Below, in pieces: positions 11,959 to 15,331 of a stretch of DNA of 15,331 nucleotides. The DNA is from JBBTYZ01 sp038061595. GTDB lineage: Bacteria; Patescibacteriota; Minisyncoccia; UBA6257; GWB1-50-10. Location: the NCBI GenBank assembly GCA_038061595.1, contig JBBTYZ010000014.1, positions 1 through 15,331 of the forward strand. Direction: 5' to 3'. A program made the position numbers and the translations under genes. Within the stretch, counting starts at the first letter, position 1. Every line of letters begins with the position of its first letter. Under the pieces are notes generated by a model. It had not been told where the DNA came from and ran no database searches. It saw only the letters and a program-made list of their open reading frames with translations.

Positions 11959-14409
11959 ATGAAAAGCGTGCCACAAAAAAATATTACAATGTCTGAAGAT
12001 CGGAAAGTTAACGAAAGTTTTTCCGAAAACGCCTTGAAGATGATGAAGAAGCGTTATCTTTTCACGAACGATAAAGGCAATGAAGAATCACCGGCTCAAA
12101 TGTTTCACAGAGTCGCTCGATCTCTTGCAGAGGTTGAGAAAAATTATGGTCATGATGAAAAGGATGTTAGAAAAGTTGAGAAAGATTTCTTCGAGATTAT
12201 GTCTAAGAAAGAATTCACTCCTGCTGGGCGCACGCTTACTAATGTAGGGACTCCAACCGCCTTGATTGCGAATTGTATTGTGCTTCCGATTCACGACTCA
12301 ATGGAAAGTATATTTGGAACTTTAAAGGACTCCGCTCTTTTGCAGCAAGCCGGATCAGGTTTAGGTTTTTCCTTGGACGAGCTTCGTCCATCAATGGCAC
12401 CTACTAAAAAATCGCGTGGATTTTCTTCTGGACCGATTTCTTTTTTAAAAGTTTATAACGAAGCTTTCGGAACAATTAAACAACAAGGTAGGCACGGCGC
12501 GAATATGGCGATGATGAGCGTTGACCATCCCGACATATTGGATTTTATACGTTCAAAAGAAGTGGAAGGCGAAATAAAAAATTTCAATATATCAGTAAAA
12601 GTCACGGACGAGTTTATGCAACAAGTTATAGATTCTCCGAACACGCAGTGGTATTGTTCTTGGCGAGGCGAGAAATCAAAACCGAGAAAAGTTTTGAGAC
12701 ATTCAAATGGTAGCGTTTATGGTTGCGAAGAGTTGGATATAACCGTGGGTCAGATGTTTGACGAAATAATTCACTACGCTTGGTTAAATGGTGAGCCCGG
12801 AATAGTTTTTATAGATAATGTTAATAAGACCAATCCGTTGCCCGGCTTAGGGGAAATAGGATGTTCTAATCCTTGCGGAGAACAATTTTTGCACGCTTAC
12901 GATAACTGTAATTTGGGATCAATTAACCTTGCCGTACTCGTTAAAGACGGAAAGATTAACTATGCCCGTCTTAGGTTTGTGACAAAGACGGCTGTGCGTT
13001 TGATGGACAATGTTATTGATAAGTTCGATTTTCCGGTGCCGCAAGTTACTGAACTTGCTATAAAGAATAGAAGGATTGGTTTGGGCATAATGGGTTTTGC
13101 CGACATGCTCTACGAGCTCGGGATAAAATATAATTCACAAAAAGGTTTAGCAACAGCTGAGCGTGTGATGGGCGCGATTCAAGATGCGGCCCATGAAGCT
13201 TCGATCGAGCTCGCCAAAGAAAAAGGAGAATTTCCTAATATGCCAATGAGCATCTTTAAAGACAGGGGAATTAAGATGAGGAATGCGGCATTAACGACAG
13301 TTGCCCCGACTGGCTCAATTTCAATGATGCTTGATTCTTCCTCGGGCATTGAGCCTAATTTCGCTTTATCTTTTGTTAAGCAGGATAAAGACGGCACAAA
13401 GTACCACTATTTGAACAAGTATTTTGATGAAGAGCTTAAGAAAAGGAGGTTTCCTGAAGAGAAAATAGTGGAGATTAAAGCAGAGGTAACAAAAACTGGT
13501 AGTATCCAAAGCCTAACTTGGCTACCGCAAGATTTGAGAGACACGTTTGTAATATCTATGGATATGTCGGGCGAAGATCATGTCCGAATGCAAGCCGCTT
13601 TCCAAAAACACGTTGACAATTCAATTTCAAAAACAATTAACTTCCCGAATAGCGCTACTCATGATGATATAAAGAATGGCTACATCATGGCTTGGAAGTT
13701 TGGTTGCAAGAGTTGTACTGCGTACAGAGATGGCAGTCGTAATATTCAAGTTCTTAATTTAGGAACGGGTGAAAACATTGTTTCAATGACGGAGTCAGGC
13801 GCTAAAAAGAAATCCCAAAACATGAACGAACCGGCATTGAATTTGGAGATAGATAGGGGAAAGCTTTCTCCGCGTGCAAGACCAGCGGTTATGAGTGGAA
13901 AGACATACAAAATAAAGACGGGTTATGGCAATCTTTACATAACAATAAACAATGATGAGTCTAATGCACCGTTTGAAGTTTTTGCAACAATAGGAAAGAG
14001 CGGCGGGTTTTTTCAGGAACAATCCGAGGGTATTTGCAGGCTCATATCTTTAGCGCTTCGGGCAGGCGTAAGAGTTGAAGATATTATAAGTGACCTCAAG
14101 GGAATTCGCGGACCGATGCCGGTGATGACCAACAAAGGAACGGTTCTCTCTTTGCCTGATGCTATTGCAAGAATTTTAGAAGAACACGTTCAAACAGATG
14201 TTAAGCCAGCAGAGTTGCCTGAGATGCCAAAAATTTTGGAACACTCTCCTACAGTTGTGATGGCTAAAAGCGGTCCGGCCTCCGGATTTGTCGAAAGTTC
14301 TATGGCTGAAACTGGAATGATGCCCGGCTGTCCTGACTGCGGTGAGAAGTTAAAAATAAGCGAAGGATGCTTGAGTTGTCATAACTGCGGATTTTCGAGA
14401 TGTATGTGA
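11959..14409 (+). CDS. nrdJ: Adenosylcobalamin-dependent (class II) ribonucleotide reductase
   Basis: Reduces ribonucleotides to deoxyribonucleotides using a radical generated from adenosylcobalamin. The 816-residue protein has the redox Cys in ANCIVLP (Cys106), the active-site loop SNPCGEQ (Asn304, Cys306, Glu308), and the second redox Cys in DNCNLGSIN (Cys317). The TVAPTGSIS loop is also present. After the barrel comes a TSCPD-type domain (about 650-745: SPRARPAVMSGKTYKIKTG... SEGICRLISLALRAGV) and a C-terminal zinc ribbon with Cys791, 794, 804, 807, 810 and 815, an arrangement typical of the long NrdJ subgroup. The terminal Cys cluster probably relays electrons from thioredoxin. The ATG at 11959 has only a weak AGAG upstream; an ATG at 11989 is an alternative. 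No second subunit gene is present, consistent with class II. Confidence 0.95.
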   Translation: MKSVPQKNITMSEDRKVNESFSENALKMMKKRYLFTNDKGNEESPAQMFHRVARSLAEVEKNYGHDEKDVRKVEKDFFEIMSKKEFTPAGRTLTNVGTPTALIANCIVLPIHDSMESIFGTLKDSALLQQAGSGLGFSLDELRPSMAPTKKSRGFSSGPISFLKVYNEAFGTIKQQGRHGANMAMMSVDHPDILDFIRSKEVEGEIKNFNISVKVTDEFMQQVIDSPNTQWYCSWRGEKSKPRKVLRHSNGSVYGCEELDITVGQMFDEIIHYAWLNGEPGIVFIDNVNKTNPLPGLGEIGCSNPCGEQFLHAYDNCNLGSINLAVLVKDGKINYARLRFVTKTAVRLMDNVIDKFDFPVPQVTELAIKNRRIGLGIMGFADMLYELGIKYNSQKGLATAERVMGAIQDAAHEASIELAKEKGEFPNMPMSIFKDRGIKMRNAALTTVAPTGSISMMLDSSSGIEPNFALSFVKQDKDGTKYHYLNKYFDEELKKRRFPEEKIVEIKAEVTKTGSIQSLTWLPQDLRDTFVISMDMSGEDHVRMQAAFQKHVDNSISKTINFPNSATHDDIKNGYIMAWKFGCKSCTAYRDGSRNIQVLNLGTGENIVSMTESGAKKKSQNMNEPALNLEIDRGKLSPRARPAVMSGKTYKIKTGYGNLYITINNDESNAPFEVFATIGKSGGFFQEQSEGICRLISLALRAGVRVEDIISDLKGIRGPMPVMTNKGTVLSLPDAIARILEEHVQTDVKPAELPEMPKILEHSPTVVMAKSGPASGFVESSMAETGMMPGCPDCGEKLKISEGCLSCHNCGFSRCM

Positions 14410-14426
14410 TCCGCCCTAGGCGGATC
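14408..14426. repeat. GC-rich palindrome overlapping the nrdJ stop codon
   Basis: GATCCGCC (14408-14415) and GGCGGATC (14419-14426) form a perfect 8-bp hairpin with a CTA loop. It begins inside the TGA stop codon and is followed ten or so bases later by the actual terminator hairpin. Confidence 0.7.
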
Positions 14427-14434
14427 ATCCCGAA

Positions 14435-14464
14435 ACAAAAAACCGCCACAGGCGGTATTTTTAT
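14435..14464. terminator. Bidirectional intrinsic terminator after nrdJ
   Basis: ACCGCC (14442-14447) pairs with GGCGGT (14451-14456), loop ACA, followed by a T-rich run and preceded by an A run. It can end nrdJ and also the convergent phosphatase gene that stops at 14465. Confidence 0.8.
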
Positions 14465-14998
14465 TTAGATTTCGAATTCGTGAACTGAACAGTTTGGTAT
14501 TTTAGCAGGTAATGGTTTACCTGTCACATTATACATCAACATGATTATTCCCCCGTGAGTTACTGCAATATATTTCTTTCGACGGCGAACTATTAAGTCA
14601 TTAAGGAAAGACAGTACCCTGTCTCTCACCTCTACAACCCACTCTCCTCCCCAGGGACCATAGTTATACCTAAGACCGCGATCTCTCTCTTTCGCATCGG
14701 GTCCGACTAAGGCGCTTATTGCATCCCAGTTTTGCCCAGTAAGCACGCCGTAGTCTCTCTCGTTAAGATCTAACCGCGTCTCTATGGGTAGTTTGAGCCG
14801 TCTGTTTATGATTCCGGCAGTCTGTTTTGCCCTCCGAAGAACTGAAGAAAAGATAATATCAAAGTCAGTATCAAGCGTTTTTGCTACTTCTTCAGCCTGC
14901 CTAATGCCTTCTCTTGTTAATTTATCTTGACTCCTCCCAGAAACGACTCCGAGTGCATTGTTTATAGACTTTCCGTGCCTTACAAGTACTAGTTTCAA
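14465..14998 (-). CDS. Histidine phosphatase (phosphoglycerate mutase-like)
   Basis: The 177-residue protein belongs to the histidine phosphatase superfamily: KLVLVRHGKS with the phospho-accepting His8, LRRAKQTA with Arg56, LNERDYG with the acid Glu80, and VTHGG with the second catalytic His148. It resembles small broad-specificity phosphatases (GpmB/CobC-like) more than the glycolytic mutase; the substrate cannot be told from sequence. I place the start at a TTG (14998) because family members begin right at this strand and GGAG lies eight bases upstream. The frame extends to an ATG at 15049, adding a hydrophobic stretch (MVLFLEFTLQFCLGETP) that does not look like a family N-terminus; the longer form remains possible. 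It is convergent with nrdJ, and both end at a shared terminator. Confidence 0.88.
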   Translation of the reverse strand: MKLVLVRHGKSINNALGVVSGRSQDKLTREGIRQAEEVAKTLDTDFDIIFSSVLRRAKQTAGIINRRLKLPIETRLDLNERDYGVLTGQNWDAISALVGPDAKERDRGLRYNYGPWGGEWVVEVRDRVLSFLNDLIVRRRKKYIAVTHGGIIMLMYNVTGKPLPAKIPNCSVHEFEI

Positions 14999-15055
14999 AG
15001 GAGTTTCTCCGAGACAAAATTGCAAAGTAAACTCCAAAAATAATACCATATATTC

Positions 15056-15084
15056 TTGAATTTGCTATCATAGTGATATATTAT
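15056..15084 (+). promoter_or_regulatory. Probable promoter of tRNA-Lys
   Basis: TTGAAT (15056-15061) and TATTAT (15079-15084) are 17 bases apart, predicting a start near 15091, just before the tRNA at 15094. Confidence 0.5.
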
Positions 15085-15093
15085 CGTTTAAAT

Positions 15094-15167
15094 CCGCCCG
15101 TAGCTCAGCCTGGTAGAGCAACTGCCTTTTAAGCAGATGGTCGAAGGTTCAAATCCTTCCGGGCGGA
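15094..15167 (+). tRNA. tRNA-Lys (anticodon UUU)
   Basis: A full 74-base cloverleaf is present: acceptor CCGCCCG/CGGGCGG with discriminator A, D-arm GCTC/GAGC with GG in the loop, anticodon loop CTTTTAA (anticodon TTT), variable TGGTC, T-arm GAAGG/CCTTC with loop TTCAAAT. The anticodon stem has four pairs plus an A-A opposition at 27/43. The 3' CCA is not encoded, so a CCA-adding enzyme is needed. Confidence 0.96.
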
Positions 15168-15206
15168 CACGAATTTTTTCGATTATAAGTGGATAGAGAA
15201 AATTCG

Positions 15207-15222
15207 CACCGCGATAGCGGTG
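15207..15222. repeat. Hairpin in the spacer between the two tRNAs
   Basis: CACCGC (15207-15212) pairs with GCGGTG (15217-15222), loop GATA. No T-tract follows, so it is more likely a processing or weak pausing structure than a terminator. Confidence 0.5.
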
Positions 15223-15256
15223 GCACATATTTTAAAAGTAGCTAATATATTATTAT

Positions 15257-15331
15257 TCCCCGGTAGCTCAGCGGTAGAGCGGCGCCCTGTTAAGGCGATG
15301 GTCGTAGGTTCGATCCCTACCCGGGGAGCCA
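15257..15331 (+). tRNA. tRNA-Asn (anticodon GUU)
   Basis: A complete cloverleaf ends exactly at the window edge: acceptor TCCCCGG/CCGGGGA with discriminator G, D-arm GCTC/GAGC, anticodon loop CTGTTAA (anticodon GTT), variable TGGTC, T-arm GTAGG/CCTAC with loop TTCGATC, and a CCA that is encoded in the DNA (15329-15331), unlike the upstream tRNA-Lys. The anticodon stem has a G-A opposition at 27/43. Confidence 0.96.

Noticed and set aside
1..15331. CRISPR array or phage/IS transposase
   Set aside because: No regularly spaced short repeats and no transposase, integrase or phage structural protein were seen; the only repeats are the 277-bp pair and the short inverted repeats listed.

Overview
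The window looks like a chromosomal segment of a low-to-medium GC bacterium with a streamlined genome, most likely a Candidate Phyla Radiation (Patescibacteria/Parcubacteria-type) organism. The grounds are compact single-domain versions of housekeeping proteins (a peptidyl-tRNA hydrolase missing part of its middle), a GspL-like PilM-PilN fusion, a small GIY-YIG protein between pilus genes, a class II ribonucleotide reductase, tight gene packing, and many starts without a Shine-Dalgarno sequence. This placement is inference; there is no rRNA to confirm it.

Layout. Positions 1-630 hold the 3' end of a secreted, Ig-like surface protein. It faces, across a bidirectional terminator, a GC-rich minus-strand gene (689-1933) for a TolB-like beta-propeller lipoprotein with a textbook promoter and Shine-Dalgarno site. 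From 2098 to 4860 lies a membrane/pilus block: a one-TM protein, a PilX-like minor pilin candidate, a GIY-YIG protein bracketed by a perfect 15-bp inverted repeat, and the PilM-PilN fusion. Pth (minus strand) and LepB (plus strand) diverge from a 48-bp gap. A long plus-strand housekeeping run follows: hisS, a HIT hydrolase, rpsU, yqeY, ybeY, ftsA and ftsZ, covering translation, ribosome maturation and cell division. After a 280-bp AT-rich gap comes nrdJ (class II ribonucleotide reductase), then a minus-strand histidine phosphatase, then tRNA-Lys(UUU) and tRNA-Asn(GUU).

Most unusual feature. Two same-orientation 277-bp copies of one element sit at the hisS/HIT junction (7234-7510) and the ybeY/ftsA junction (8993-9269). 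Each has long imperfect terminal inverted repeats and at least two internal hairpins. Comparing the copies shows five paired compensatory changes that keep base pairing while the sequence changes. The 88-codon frame inside accumulates almost only amino-acid-changing differences. This points to a selected RNA or DNA fold, or a MITE-like mobile element, rather than a protein gene.

Other signals: predicted leaderless or near-leaderless transcripts (rpsU most clearly), a tandem hairpin block before the pilin gene, and two perfect DnaA boxes, one of them upstream of nrdJ.
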